A stretch of 64,000 nt of DNA from Nymphaea colorata. Its lineage: Eukaryota; Streptophyta; Magnoliopsida; Nymphaeales; Nymphaeaceae. The notes below the pieces were generated by a model. It was not told where the DNA came from and made no database searches. It saw only the letters and a list, made by a program, of their open reading frames with translations. A program made the translations under genes and the position numbers. The stretch covers positions 9,245,503 through 9,309,502 of the forward strand of contig NC_045143.1 of NCBI RefSeq assembly GCF_008831285.2, in the 5' to 3' direction. Below are positions 33,940-45,481 of the stretch, piece by piece; position 1 is the stretch's first letter, and every line of letters begins with the position of its first letter.

Positions 33940-36350
33940 GCAATGGCAATGACTTCTTCAGTCGCTACAACTCAAAAGTTCCTCTACTTCTCAACAATTA
34001 ACATGGCATATTTCATTTAAAGCAAACTCACATAGTGCAATTTTCTCATGTGGAAAACACAGGTTCTTGACTTAATCAAGAGCCAAGATCGAAAGGGTTT
34101 CCATCAATGATAAGATATCAATCTCAAATCAATATGTTGATGAAGTAGACAAACATGATATCAATCCAAAATATGTTCCACGAAGGAAATCCGAAAGGTT
34201 TCTATGAGGTTGGATTTTTGAAACACTGTCTAATGATGTTCAAGTCATGGTGCGTGGATTGGACACAACCAAACAAGTATAGAAACTCTTAGGGAAATAA
34301 TTAACAAGAGAGTGAGTTATCTGCTACAAAAATTACAAATGCACAAGAAAAGAAAACTTGAGTATGAATGTCTAAGTTAGAGTTTTTACGAACGAACATG
34401 ACAAACTAGCAACAATATGGAAGATAGTGAACAATCACACAAAGGTGTATCTCATTCTCATTGAGGTGGGGGCAGAATACAAATCATTTGACATCTACAT
34501 TGAAACCCCCAATCCCTTCATTCAAGGAAATTAGACCTCTGCTCTAATGCCACAGATCATTGAGTGCCACAAAAAACGATGTATGTGAGATCAATGGAAA
34601 CCATAGAGGCAATGGTGGCTCATAGTTACTTGACATTGAATATTTTTCTACCCATATAATAGAAATCAAAATGATACACCTAAAATCCAATAAACTCAAT
34701 GGACATCAGTAGATGAGGAAGGGTATAATACGTCAAATATTTTTCAAACTGAATCATACAGTGACCAAGTGTTGACATCAACTCAACAACACTTATAAGG
34801 CAGAAGACACAACACAAGCATTGACACCGACAACTATTGTTGATCAAGATAATCACACTCAGGTGTAAGCTCAAGTGCCTTTCTATTTCTTTCCATTATT
34901 CATTTTGGACCATGTTACCATTTCTTACCATTATTCATTTCTTATACCGTTATTCAAGTCCAAACCAAAATACAACTATATGAAAATATAATGCAAGTGC
35001 TACCCATATTTGCATGATTATGCTGGACACAAGTTATATGCGAGATCACTACCATGCATATTTTTATGTACAATAGTTCATCAAATAGTATAGAGGCTTT
35101 GATATAGCAACTAAAAAAGTTTACATATTACGTCATTGCATCTTTGTCAAAGAATCTTTTCCATTCAACAAAGATTGCATATAAGCATCATAATTAGATA
35201 TAATGCATCGTGAGACATGGTTTCCAAATATACTCAAATGGAAAAGTCATAATTTCATTAAGAATGTCAGGTTGCCTTAAATGATCTATTAACACAGATG
35301 CATAGTGTTGTCATACTAAAAATGAATATGTAAGAGAAAATCAAACCAATTAGGAAGGGGGTGAGACAAATAAAGAAAATGATGTGGCAGCATCTCAAAA
35401 CCAAGATGAGGTGCAAGGATAACAACATATTCAAACAAGAAGAATTGAGACTAAACCTAGAATCATCGAACCAAACCCACAATATTTACTCATTTCTTCT
35501 GATCTGCCTTAACAATTTTTCACAATCAAGTAGTTCTTTCTCATGTAGGTTGTATAAGAGTCATGAAGTAAAAAATGAAGGCTCTAATGGCCCTTGAGAC
35601 ATGAGAGTTAGAATCAAGAGAACCAAACATGCAAGTTATAGTGTGTAAATGGGTCTGCAAGAACCACAACTTGTCATGAAATGTTATGGTCAACTACCCA
35701 AAGTAGACTTCATTGAAACATTCTCACTGGTTGTCATACCAATGACTATTAGAGTGGCTTTCATGGTGGCTTTTACCAAAAAGTTGGGGAATACATAGTA
35801 GACATCAAGAACACATTCCTGCATAGAACATTAAGTAAACTTGCCTACGTGGATCAACCACCAAGCTTCGTAGATGCATTTAAGCCTAATTATTTTTGTA
35901 AAATAAAAAGAGCACTATATAGCCCACTTCTCGAACGTGGTTCATAAGTTCAACATAATCTAACTGTCTCATGCATTCCTCTATATCCCAACCAATTCAT
36001 TATTCTTCATATAAAAAGGAGAAAACCAAACAATATTCATGTTGCTATATGTCGAGGAATTTAACTTATGAGTCAAATGATCATGGTTATCTCTATTATT
36101 TTCTTTTGTGTTAAGATAAAACCATAGTAAGACTCTACATTTCTAATCAAAATCGTTATGCAAAGGAAATACTTCAAAGAACTGAAAAGATTAACAGTAA
36201 ACCAAGTAATACATCAATGGTTAATTCAACTCTATAGTACTCAAACCAATCTACTTTCAAAACCAATGTTCTATAGAAGCATAGTGAGGAGTCTATAATA
36301 TCCAACATTTACAAAGCTTGATGTAGCATATATTCTGCCAAACGTCGTTC
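33940..36350 (+). pseudogene. Ty1/copia remnant B: gag, integrase, reverse transcriptase, RNase H
   Basis: Gag: NFLMWKTQVLDLIKSQ near 34040-34085, then WIFETLSNDVQVMVRGL and LGAEYKSF-like GAEYKSF at 34210-34490 (the UBN2 gag layout). Integrase C-terminus: HKLYARSLPCIFL near 35025-35070, and KVYI, RHCIFVKESFPFN at 35117-35172. Reverse transcriptase: KWVCKNHN near 35647, ETFS near 35720, VDIKNTFLH near 35790, VDQPPSFVDAFKPN near 35850 and KRALY near 35908. RNase H start: [19 protein letters not shown] near 36275-36330. The order is correct but frames shift repeatedly, so it is inactive. The catalytic YVDD is reduced to YVEE near 36045. Confidence 0.8.
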
Positions 36351-37790
36351 TTGCCAAGGTTGTATGTCTTTTTTCAACCTACTCAAGTCCAAACTATTAG
36401 GGCCCCTTAGGGGTTCCAACCAGGGAGCATGGAGATCCCAAAAATGCATAATTTCCCCACCAAAAATAATCTCTATGGTCCGGTTATAGTGTGATTTTAT
36501 TTATCAGCATATGCAATTGCCCTCATTGTTTCTTTTTCAACTTGTTAACTAGATACATAAAGGCAAAGGTTCATTATAAGATTCAAATTCAGGGTGCACA
36601 TACTTGTCCTCTCCAAGGATTTGTAGACTAAGCCAGGTGGCCATTCACCCAAAGATCTACTACTATCTATGTTGTTTACCTTTGTCCAAGTTGTATATCT
36701 TGGTATGCAAATAAGCAGCCAGCAGTCGCTTGATCAAGTTATGAAGTTGAATATAAGGGGCATAAGCAGTAGCAACGACCGAAATACATGGACTACCTAT
36801 TATTTGAGGAATATTGGTGTTGATATACCTCTCACACCAGTGCTATATACAATGACAACATTTCAAACTTGTACATAACAATCAATCCAATACAATTTAG
36901 TACAATCAATATGTTTATACTTGAGTTACTGCATGCCTTCTAAAGATGAGACACATACATTCTTTAGAGTAGATTACGTATATTTTTATGAAGCATATAA
37001 AAGGAGCCCGATTCTATATGAGAAGCAAACTTAGCCGAAGAGAGCTTTGCCAAGCCAGTTAGAGAAGGGATAATAATTGTTCGCATCCGCAAAATTTTTT
37101 TTTGTTTTGGATTTTGAAGTGCTCTAGAAAAATGAGGTTTTGTTTGAAAATGAGAGAGAAAGGGACTCGCCCGTCGGTATGAAGATTGACCGTTCCCAGC
37201 GTCTTTATCAAGGGCAATCAATCCAAGGTCTATGCTTATTCTTGATGCATTTCGTTTTGGTTTAAATATCTTTTTCATTCTATATGCGGTGTAGTATTTG
37301 AGAAAACGTTGAAAATTGATGTTTCAAAATTTTTAGATAGTTTTGAAGAATATTTTGAGAGGGTAAAACATTTTGATTTGAGAAATTTTGAATTAAGAAA
37401 TCTTTATAAATATTTGCAAAACTTTGTAGATCACTTTTGAAGTCACGTTAGTGTCATCTTAAAACTTTAAGTAGGTTTGAGATTTTGCTCTAATTCGGTT
37501 ATTACCTAGTTAGAGCTCAATCTCATCTTGTTTAAATTCTTTGGAGAGGTGTTTATGATCATAGGTGATGTTAAGTGAGCATGAATACATGAATGCATTG
37601 ATCCTATATTATTAGAAGAGAATAATTCATTTCTACCATAACATTCATCTAAAAGCATTCCTACCATCACATACATTTAAGATTTTTTTTTTATAATCGT
37701 CATATATATTTTTACAAAGAAAGAAAAGTTTTTGAAAATGGAGTGAGGTTATAGACCATTAAGCATGATTCCAATATTGGGTCATTACTT
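36351..37790. other. Unassigned, downstream of copia remnant B
   Basis: It may include the 3' end and LTR of remnant B, but no polypurine tract or LTR border was recognised. A minus-strand frame at 36964-37278 (104 residues) matches nothing I know. Confidence 0.3.
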
Positions 37791-37799
37791 AAATTTTGG

Positions 37800-38345
37800 A
37801 CTTAATGAAGTCGGCAAATAAAAGGATCTTGAGAGAAAAATGTTCAAAAGAATGGAAAAGATGAAATACTCTCATACAAAGAGAAAGAAAACAAGATTTC
37901 AAAAATCACTAAATGAAAGATTTTAATAGATGGAGAGAGATTAGTATCTTTATGTCTTTTATATGCACATACGTATATGTATATGTATGTATGTGAAAAC
38001 TTTTGAAAATGAAGTATTAACTTAAATAGAGAGAAAAAAGAAGTTTTTAAAAGAGAGACAAAAATACACATATACGTGTACATACTAACACATATACCCA
38101 TATATGAAAGTTCATAAAAAATGATATTGATTCAAAGAAGAAGAGAAAAAGAGATTTTAGAGAAGGAAAATAAAACACACATATATATGTATTCATGTGT
38201 ATATGAAAATTTGTATAATAAAATGTAGAAACATAGAGAGAAAATGATAAATAACATTATTATGCATACATATACGTATATAACATGTATATACATATGT
38301 GTCTTCATCAAATTAAAAATCAAGAAATGACTTAAAATATCCGAC
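37800..38345. repeat. Degenerate tandem repeat, units of about 120 bp
   Basis: About four diverged units alternate a purine-rich part (AGAGAGAAAA...AGATTT) with a pyrimidine-purine part of ACACATATACGTGTA/TATGTATATGTATG type and a TATGAAARTT link. Unit lengths vary, so the array is old. Confidence 0.55.
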
Positions 38346-40260
38346 TTCAAGATTTATGTACGCCGGAGAGGAACTCGGGCTCATGCAAAAGCGTAAGCTA
38401 AATCTTCAAAGCCACATTAGAGAGGGTTTTTTCTTTCTAAATCTTTTGAAAATCATGATTTCAAATATTTATATATCAACATAAAATTTTATTATTTTGT
38501 TTGTTACAAGGAAATATATTTCTTCCACCATTGGATATGGAAGAAAATCAAACCACATAATAAGGTACTCATTTGGGTTTCTAATTAGGTGATTACAAGG
38601 AAAACTAAACATAAGAATGACATGAAAATGCAATATTAACATATACATATTCGAGAGGCTTTTCTCGGGTTGAATAAATCCTAACTTCAAGAATTAACAT
38701 AAGAATAAATAGAAGAATTTCAAACCACACTTTCATTCTCGCCGTGCATTCACACATAAATAGGAAAAATTAATCAGCTATGCATGAACAGTATCTCAAA
38801 ACAAAGCAACATTCAACAGGAGAAATAACATGTTTCAATGAAATGTCATCTCATCTTCTCATTCTCCCAATGCACTTAAAAATAGTTTTTTTACTAAAAA
38901 AAAAAAAGATTTGAGAGCTATGTCATAGCTATCAGGACATGAAGGAGAAAGAAAATAAGGAAAAGAAATGGAATGAGATATTGGTCATATACCTCTAATG
39001 AGAATAATTTAGAACATGAATTCTTACTTCGGAAGATCTTAGAGCGGTCGCTGGTAACTATGGATGTTGCCGGAAATGGTGCGCCTCTGGTCCGTTGGTC
39101 AGCGGGAGACGTTGTTGCAGCCGAGACAAAAAGAACAGCTTCCCGTCTCCGTTACTCCCTTCTCAGAGCTTGGAATTGGACGCGCCTGGGCTCGTTGTAG
39201 TTATGAAATCTTCAGGTACGACATGGAGCCAATGAGAGAGTGAATCAGCGGCAGGTTTGAGCTGCAATGGACGTGGAAACGGTTTGAATAGGTCTGTCGG
39301 GATATTCTGTTTCAAATTAGGGGAAGGTCGCACAGGGACAGGCGGCTGGAAAACTCACCACTCCAGCCGACTCCGGTCATTGCTCTGGTCTAGCTCTTGT
39401 CAGTTGGATCCGCAACATGCCCAGGGTCATGCCTGTGAAATATCTCGGCAAAGGGTCGATGGTGGAGACAGCGCCGTGCAAAGGAACAACCGTTGTTTCC
39501 TCCTTCGCGCGAGCAGGAGAAGGTTGCTGTGAGGATCAAACCATCAGCAAGAGATCTGTTGATTCCGGCTGATGGGAACCATGGCACTAGTCGAGCTTGG
39601 GCTCGTCGGAACCGTAGGAGATCGGGGATCCAGTCTAAGCACTTGGAGGGCGAGGGACCACCGAAGTAAAGAACGGGGGAAGGATAAACAGATCTACCAG
39701 AAAGACACTCCGCTTGGAAAATAGAGAGTTGATATGAGATGAAGTGCATGGTTCGATTCATGCTCAAATCGACCAAGGATTGCTTAGACATCAGTAAATT
39801 TTACAAGACGATCAAAAGCTCCCCCAGTTCTTTGTCGATGAGGGTTTAAATAGAAGAGGCAAGACTTGCTTGCATGTTGTCGATCGTTGGAGGGGGACAA
39901 GTTGGTTTCTAAGCATTGACTTCTAGAGATCACAAACATATGACCAGAGATTTGGAAAAACATTTGCCTGATGTGTAGTTATACGCATATTCTTCTCTGC
40001 GCATACTGGATCTGTTCTATTGTGGAGCGGAACCGACTTGAAGATAGTAATTAGGTTTAGTATATAGTGATCTGATTTTAGAGGTTATACTTCACAAGTT
40101 GATATAGTGATCATGCACCCTTTCCACGGTAGTTGGTCTACTTTGACAAGTTGGATGGCCTGTGAGTTCCAGAACCGGTATACTAGTGATTGACCAAACA
40201 AAAAGTTAGTAAGCAAATAAATTCATGCTTAGTTTTAACAAATTCAGGATTAAATGTTTT
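38346..40260. other. Intergenic, no gene recognised
   Basis: 38970-39790 is richer in GC than its surroundings and has short open frames on both strands (38973-39200 plus; 39390-39791 minus), none recognised. It could be part of a decayed retroelement or gene fragment. Confidence 0.3.
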
Positions 40261-40277
40261 CTTAATAATGCCCTCCA

Positions 40278-40280
<3 letters not shown>

Positions 40281-40316
<36 letters not shown>

Positions 40317-40345
40317 TATATATATAAGAGAGAGAGAGAGAGAGA
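40281..40345. repeat. (TG)n, (TA)n and (GA)n microsatellite block
   Basis: (TG)16 at 40281-40312, a short TA stretch, then (GA)n at 40328-40345, ending directly at the left end of MS family copy E. Confidence 0.95.
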
Positions 40346-40730
40346 AATTGGTAAAAACCAAACACTTAGGCCATAGATAAGAACTAGACCCTTTCATTTT
40401 TTGTTAAAAATTTATTTTAAATAAAGTTTAAACATCCTAATATAATTATAAAAACTATTTTAATATAAAACATGCTTTGAATCAAGTCGTTTTTTACAAA
40501 AAAATGTTGATTTTTTTAATTATCAAAATGTTGATGTTACGAGAGTCGTTCATTTTGCTTATTATAAAAATACTATCTAAACCTAAAAAATGATAAACTT
40601 AATATCTATTTTGCATCAACCTGTGCTTAAGATCATATTTGTAAGGTTGTATTCAAAAAAGCTTTAAATATCATATTTAAAGGGTCTGGTTTTTGTCCTT
40701 CGCTTATTGATATGCTTTCTACCAATCACT
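40346..40730. mobile_element. MS family, copy E: 385-bp TIR element, best preserved
   Basis: The left end, AATTGGTAAAAACCAAACAC followed by AACTAGACCCTTT, and the right end, AAAGGGTCTGGTTTTTGTCC followed by TTTCTACCAATCAC, are inverted copies of each other over about 50 bp with mismatches. Microsatellites border both sides: (GA)n at the left, (TA)n at 40730-40745. No open frame. It behaves as a MITE; superfamily not established. Confidence 0.7.
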
Positions 40731-40745
40731 ATATATATATATATA

Positions 40746-41290
40746 ACATGTGAAAATCGAAACAATATGTGTGTGAAAGATGAAATGAACCTTGACAAAA
40801 GAGAAAATACCGTGTAATGAAAATAGAAATGTCCCTGTTCTGAAAAAACTGTGCAATGAAAACAGACATGACCTGTCCACAACTTCAATCCTTTGAATGT
40901 CGTATTAATGTTGCACAAGTAAGAGGTGGCCACCTTCCCTTTTTTACCCACTACAGGCGGAATTGACAAAAATTACTGCACTCAAGGCCACCTCTTCCTA
41001 CTGTTATAGTGAAGTCTTGTTTTCAACTTATCTGCTCTCCGTTGCTACCTTCTCTCTTATAATTGTTTTTCCATGAGACCGCCGGTCATGCTGGCAAGCC
41101 AGTGAAATCCCAATTGTCAGTTCAATTATTATGCTACGTACTCTTTGAACTGAAAAAAGGTGATATGTTCAGTGATATGTATTCTTGTTGAGTTGAAAAC
41201 CATAAATTCACCTAGGTTTTGACAATTAGACCTTGGAGTTTCGGTCACTCACCCACGTAGGACTTCACAATGAGTTGAGCCAGCTAGAGA
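40746..41290. other. Intergenic, nothing recognised
   Basis: Ordinary AT-rich DNA without recognisable coding or repeat boundaries. Confidence 0.35.
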
Positions 41291-41299
41291 TAGACTAGA

Positions 41300-41680
41300 A
41301 CATGCTTGTCAAAACTGAACTCGTTTATAAATGAGTGGAGCTCGAGTTCAAATGTATTATGCTTGAAACATTAAATATGTCGAGTTTGAGTTGTCAGCAC
41401 TCAACTCGTTTAAACTCAGCTACATAACAAATGTTGAATTATAATGAGAGAATAGCTAAATGAGTAGCAACTAAACAAGTTAATGTGTGAAAATGAATGA
41501 GACATGCTTAACTTAAATGAGTTAAAGGAGTCAAGAAAGAACTCGATGTTGGATTGTCAAGTCAAGCTCGAGCTTGTTATATCGAGTTCAAATTGAATTC
41601 AAGCTCGAGTTTTGACAGTCGACTTGAGTCGAGCTGGCCCAACTTGAGTTTGACTCGGCTTGTGTGCGACCTTAGACTCA
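41300..41680. repeat. TCGAGCTCG-rich dispersed repeat, copy 2
   Basis: Inverted relative of 13090-13456. It shares AACAAATGTTGAATTATAAT and the TCGAG-rich arms. Confidence 0.55.
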
Positions 41681-41689
41681 AGCAGTGGA

Positions 41690-42550
41690 GCCCCTCTCCC
41701 TCAAATTGCTTTCGCAATCTGCTAATTTTTTAACGATATAGATGGAAATTACAAGTAAAAAATGAAGAAATTCTACAAAAGTCCAGCCATAATCCAATAA
41801 CTAAGCGGCTTTGCGTGTGTGGAGGCTGGACAAGGGGCTTGGGGTGCATGCATACATACGTATGTGCATGTGTGTGTGAAACAATGGGTAGCCAAACATG
41901 ATGAGTTTAACAAACAAGGGAAAGACTTGAAGCACAGGCGGATGTAGAAAAGGTGAAAGAAGGGTTCATGCTTCAATCATGCCTCTTCACTTTAAAGCCA
42001 AGATGCTTGTTGCTGTTGGGAGATGCTTGCCTTCAAGTCTACGCGGAAACAACAGCTTCAATTGTCTAGCAATTTATAAGCTTATAATTGGCTGCACCAA
42101 TTTTCTACTTCAGGAGCTTCAACTACCTAAACAAGGAAGCTTCTTCAAGGAATCATAAATCGTATATAATATCTAAAATCATGGTGCATATGTCAGATAT
42201 CTCTCTCTCCCCCTCTTTTCAAAGTTTGGATGAGTTCTGAGAAGCCCAACCTTCTTTTGTCTTGCTAAATTTAAAGTTTATGCCTTCTACTGATTAATAA
42301 AACGTCTAGACTTCTCATATAATTATAATTCTGCTAAAAAAATCAGCAGGAATATAGTCAAACAACCCCATGTTCTCATCATTCCTGGGGCCAAGGGAAA
42401 GAGGAGGTTTTCAGCCCCTTTTCAGGTGGCTTCCGCTCATTCCACGGCATCTAATTCGCCCCAAGACGTCGGGAGCTGCAGGCAGGCTGGACCTTGGACG
42501 CTGGATCTAAAGCTGACCAATTGTTGGATCAAGTGTCCGGTTACCCAATT
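41690..42550. other. Intergenic, no gene recognised
   Basis: Nothing codes convincingly. The small GC-richer stretch at 42420-42500 has a short open frame without known relatives. Confidence 0.3.
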
Positions 42551-42559
42551 GCATCTGAA

Positions 42560-42890
42560 AACAAAGGATGTCAATGGATCAAATTCAAATCAGACATACT
42601 CTGCTCTTTCGGATATTCACATATTCAGATTCAAATAAGAATAAGAAATGAATCCAAACCTGATTTTTACATTCATATCTGAACGCAAATCTAAATTTTG
42701 AAGCGAATTTAGTCATTTTTCAAAATGTAAGAACATTAGATATAAGATATTTGTTTGAAAAAACTAGACCCAAATCTGTTTGGATGTAAATTCTTAAATC
42801 AGAATCCAATTCGATTTCTTTAGTGGATATTAAACTTTTTTCCATATCCTATTTTTCAGAATGGCTGAGTCGGATATCTCATCCTTATGT
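42560..42890. mobile_element. GGATGTCAATGGAT-type hAT-like element, copy 1
   Basis: The left AAGGATGTCAATGGATCAAA and right GGATATCTCATCCTT (inverted AAGGATGAGATATCC) ends enclose sequence rich in AAATTCAAATC/GATTTGAAT words. Related to 43958-44341; target duplication not found. Confidence 0.45.
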
Positions 42891-42899
42891 AGACAACCC

Positions 42900-43486
42900 T
42901 ACTAAATAATGATCACATAGATCTGAGACCTGAGTTCAAGATCCGCCTTCTTCTGAGTAATGCTTTGAAGAAATATATTACATTACATAATAGGTTAGTG
43001 CTTACGAAGTCGAGGTGTAAGTGGGAAACTTTGGTCCCATGTTCTACAAATTAAGAGAGTGATAAAATGTTTTGCCACATATAAGAAGAGGAGGCGTAAC
43101 CGCTGATCAGTTCCCATACGAAGCTGGACTTTTTAATCTAATGATGATCACAGGAGTCGAGAATTTCTTGTCGCAGAGGCCAAACTATAGTTTCAACATT
43201 TTAACAAGGACTGAAAAAAAAATTCATTTTTTCATTTTTTTTTTAGATTTACCTATAAATATTTAAAGTTTTTAAAATTTGAAGGAGGGGCCAAGGCTCC
43301 CCTCCTTCCCTGATCACAGTCACCTATTTGACTATTTATTGGTACTGCCATGCCTGTTTGATCGGTTAAGAAAAAGAGGCTATTTTCATAAGAAAATCAG
43401 TGTCTTTTTCCATGTCAAAAAGGCTCACAAAAGGTTGCATTTTTTCACCATGCTTGCAGAAAGTATGCTGGCAGCTGATATATATA

Positions 43487-43535
<49 letters not shown>

Positions 43536-43950
43536 AGGTGAAATCTTGGGGGCCATCCGGACCTCCGTCCAATCATGACCATCGATGCATTGTATCCACA
43601 GAGTGCTGTGAGAAGCTAGTGGCATGGGCTGGTGTATGCAATTCACATAAAGCAGCACCATTCCAAATATGGTTGCATGATCTCTTCTCATTAGATTTTC
43701 TTTTTCCAATTTAAGATTTTTTATTTTTAATTAAAGTTTTAATATTTTATACATTTTAATTCTAAGAAGTGATGTTTTTTTTTTGGATAATGCTTCATGG
43801 GTTGAAGTATATATGCAAATAAACCACTGTTTTGTTTACTACATGATTAGTTCTCATTTAAATTAGAACACACTTATGATGTCGATGGCATTTTTTTTTC
43901 CGGCCTTTAAATTGAGAGTGGGCCTAAACCACCAAGCCTTTGAAGGAGAA
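42900..43950. other. Intergenic with a short AGGGGCGGAG-type relative and SSR
   Basis: 43180-43310 is a partial relative of the element at 13465-13666 (AAACTATAGTTTCAACATTT). (CT)n and (TA)n run from 43488 to 43532. No gene seen. Confidence 0.4.
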
Positions 43951-43957
43951 TAACAAC

Positions 43958-44341
43958 TAGCGATGTTAATATATATCTGATTTGGATCGATATCCAACTA
44001 AACCATTTTGAAAAAATCAGAGATGAAAAAAATATATCCGATTAAGAAATTGGATTGGGTTTAGCTTTGAGAAAGACATCCGATCGTATTCTATTTCAGA
44101 TTCAAATCAGATTTAATTTTAAATAAATACTATTCTATACCTAACACCCTTACATTTTGAAAATTGGCCAGATTCATTTCCAATTTTGGATTCAGATTTG
44201 AATGTGAACATAAAAATCATATCCAGATTGTAAAATTGGATTTCAGATTTGGATTCAGATATGACTTTTCTTGCATCTAAATCTAAATTTGAATCCCAAT
44301 CAAAGTATATCCAATTTGATTCTGATTCATTGACATCCCTA
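43958..44341. mobile_element. hAT-like MITE, 384 bp, with 8-bp target duplication
   Basis: Ends are TAGCGATGTTAAT and, inverted, TAGGGATGTCAATGAATC. The TAGGGATG start is shared with Ac/Ds-type hAT elements. It is flanked by ATAACAAC (43950-43957) and ATAACAAT (44342-44349), a 7-of-8 duplication. The interior is rich in ATTTGGATTCAGAT-type words and has no open frame. Relatives at 42560-42890, 49040-49500 and 59690-59950. Confidence 0.75.
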
Positions 44342-44414
44342 ATAACAATTGGGGTAACAGAATGACCTGTGGTGGCAATGTAGATAGATATATAGCAAAA
44401 CTGCTAAAGCCCTT

Positions 44415-44517
44415 TGAGAGTGTTTGGTAACAGGAACATTGTATTAATGGGGGCGTTTGCTCATATGAATGCTGTGTTCATCCAAAAATGCAGCATTTCT
44501 ATTACCAAACATCCTTT
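44415..44517. mobile_element. Very small MITE-like inverted repeat, about 103 bp
   Basis: The left end GAGTGTTTGGTAACAGGAA and the right end, inverted GGATGTTTGGTAATAGAAA, match at 15 of 19 positions. No clear target duplication. Confidence 0.4.
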
Positions 44518-44859
44518 TAAAATATTAAGTGACGTTTTGGTAGAAAAATAATTTTTAGGAAAAGATATATTTCTTTAGACACTTACTAGACTTACTATTT
44601 GTTTTACGTTCTTGAACCTGTGCCTGTCACTGTGTCCTCATCAGTACCTCTAAAATGGGTTATAAACAAAAAATGTCTATGTTTAATAGAAAAAGAGAAC
44701 CATTTGTAGGACAAAAAAAAAAGAAAACAAAAAAGAGTATGGTTTTGGGATTCGAGTAAGTTTAAACTGAATGATTTGTGTTTGTGTGTATATACTTATC
44801 ATTATGATCAATATACCATTTAAGCAGAAAAAAGAACATCTTCGTTCTTTTTCATGTTC

Positions 44860-45112
44860 ATGTCATTATCTCATACCCTTAATAATAGTATCTCATATTG
44901 TTATCTCATATCTTTATTATTATTGTATACTTATTATTTCATACCTTTGTTGTTATCTTATATATATCATTATTTCATACCCCATCATTATCTCATACCA
45001 CCCCATGTCATTATCTCAAATGCTATGGGTATGAGCTAATGAATACGATGGTAACAACAGGGATATAAGATAATGACAGAAGTATAAAATAACAACAAGG
45101 TTAATAATGTTT
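44860..45112. repeat. TTATCTCATA fold-back array
   Basis: From 44865 to 45020 the motif TTATYTCATA recurs about eight times. From about 45025 to 45112 the same motifs appear inverted (GGGTATGAGCTAATGA, TATAAGATAATGACAG, AACAACA), giving a long imperfect hairpin. The array is followed by GCATATTGGTAGTAGGGT, which has a counterpart at 47896. Confidence 0.65.
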
Positions 45113-45184
45113 GTTGCGCACATGCAATGTTAGGACATTGAAATAAATATGCATATTGGTAGTAGGGTCTAGTTTCGGCATACG

Positions 45185-45473
45185 TAAGCTTGGGCGCCGG
45201 GCCTGGAAAAAAGGAACCCGGGCAGGCCCGGGTCGGCATGATAATGTGTTTTTTTTTAATTTTTTATTGTTTTACATATATATAATTATAATATTTTATT
45301 ATGATTAATTATATTTATAAAAAAAATTATTCAAAAATATATTTTAAATTTTAATCTGGCCAGACTGGGGCTCAGGTTTTCCGAATCGGTCTGGACTTGA
45401 GCCCGGGTTTTGGATGTCAGACCGGCTTGTTTAGGACTCAATATCGGGCTGGGCTGGCCGATGCCCAGGCTGA
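45185..45473. mobile_element. hAT-like MITE, 289 bp, perfect 8-bp target duplication
   Basis: GGCATACG stands on both sides (45177-45184 and 45474-45481). The ends are TAAGCTTGGGCGCCGGGCC and, inverted, TCAGCCTGGGCATCGGCC. GC-rich arms enclose an AT-rich core; no open frame. This copy defines the borders of the family that includes 22610-22895 and 58095-58372. It inserted directly beside the TTATCTCATA repeat. Confidence 0.85.
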
Positions 45474-45481
45474 GGCATACG

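Noticed and set aside
39390-39791. 133-codon minus-strand frame
   Set aside because: No recognisable domain, weak composition signal and an overlapping plus-strand frame of similar quality.
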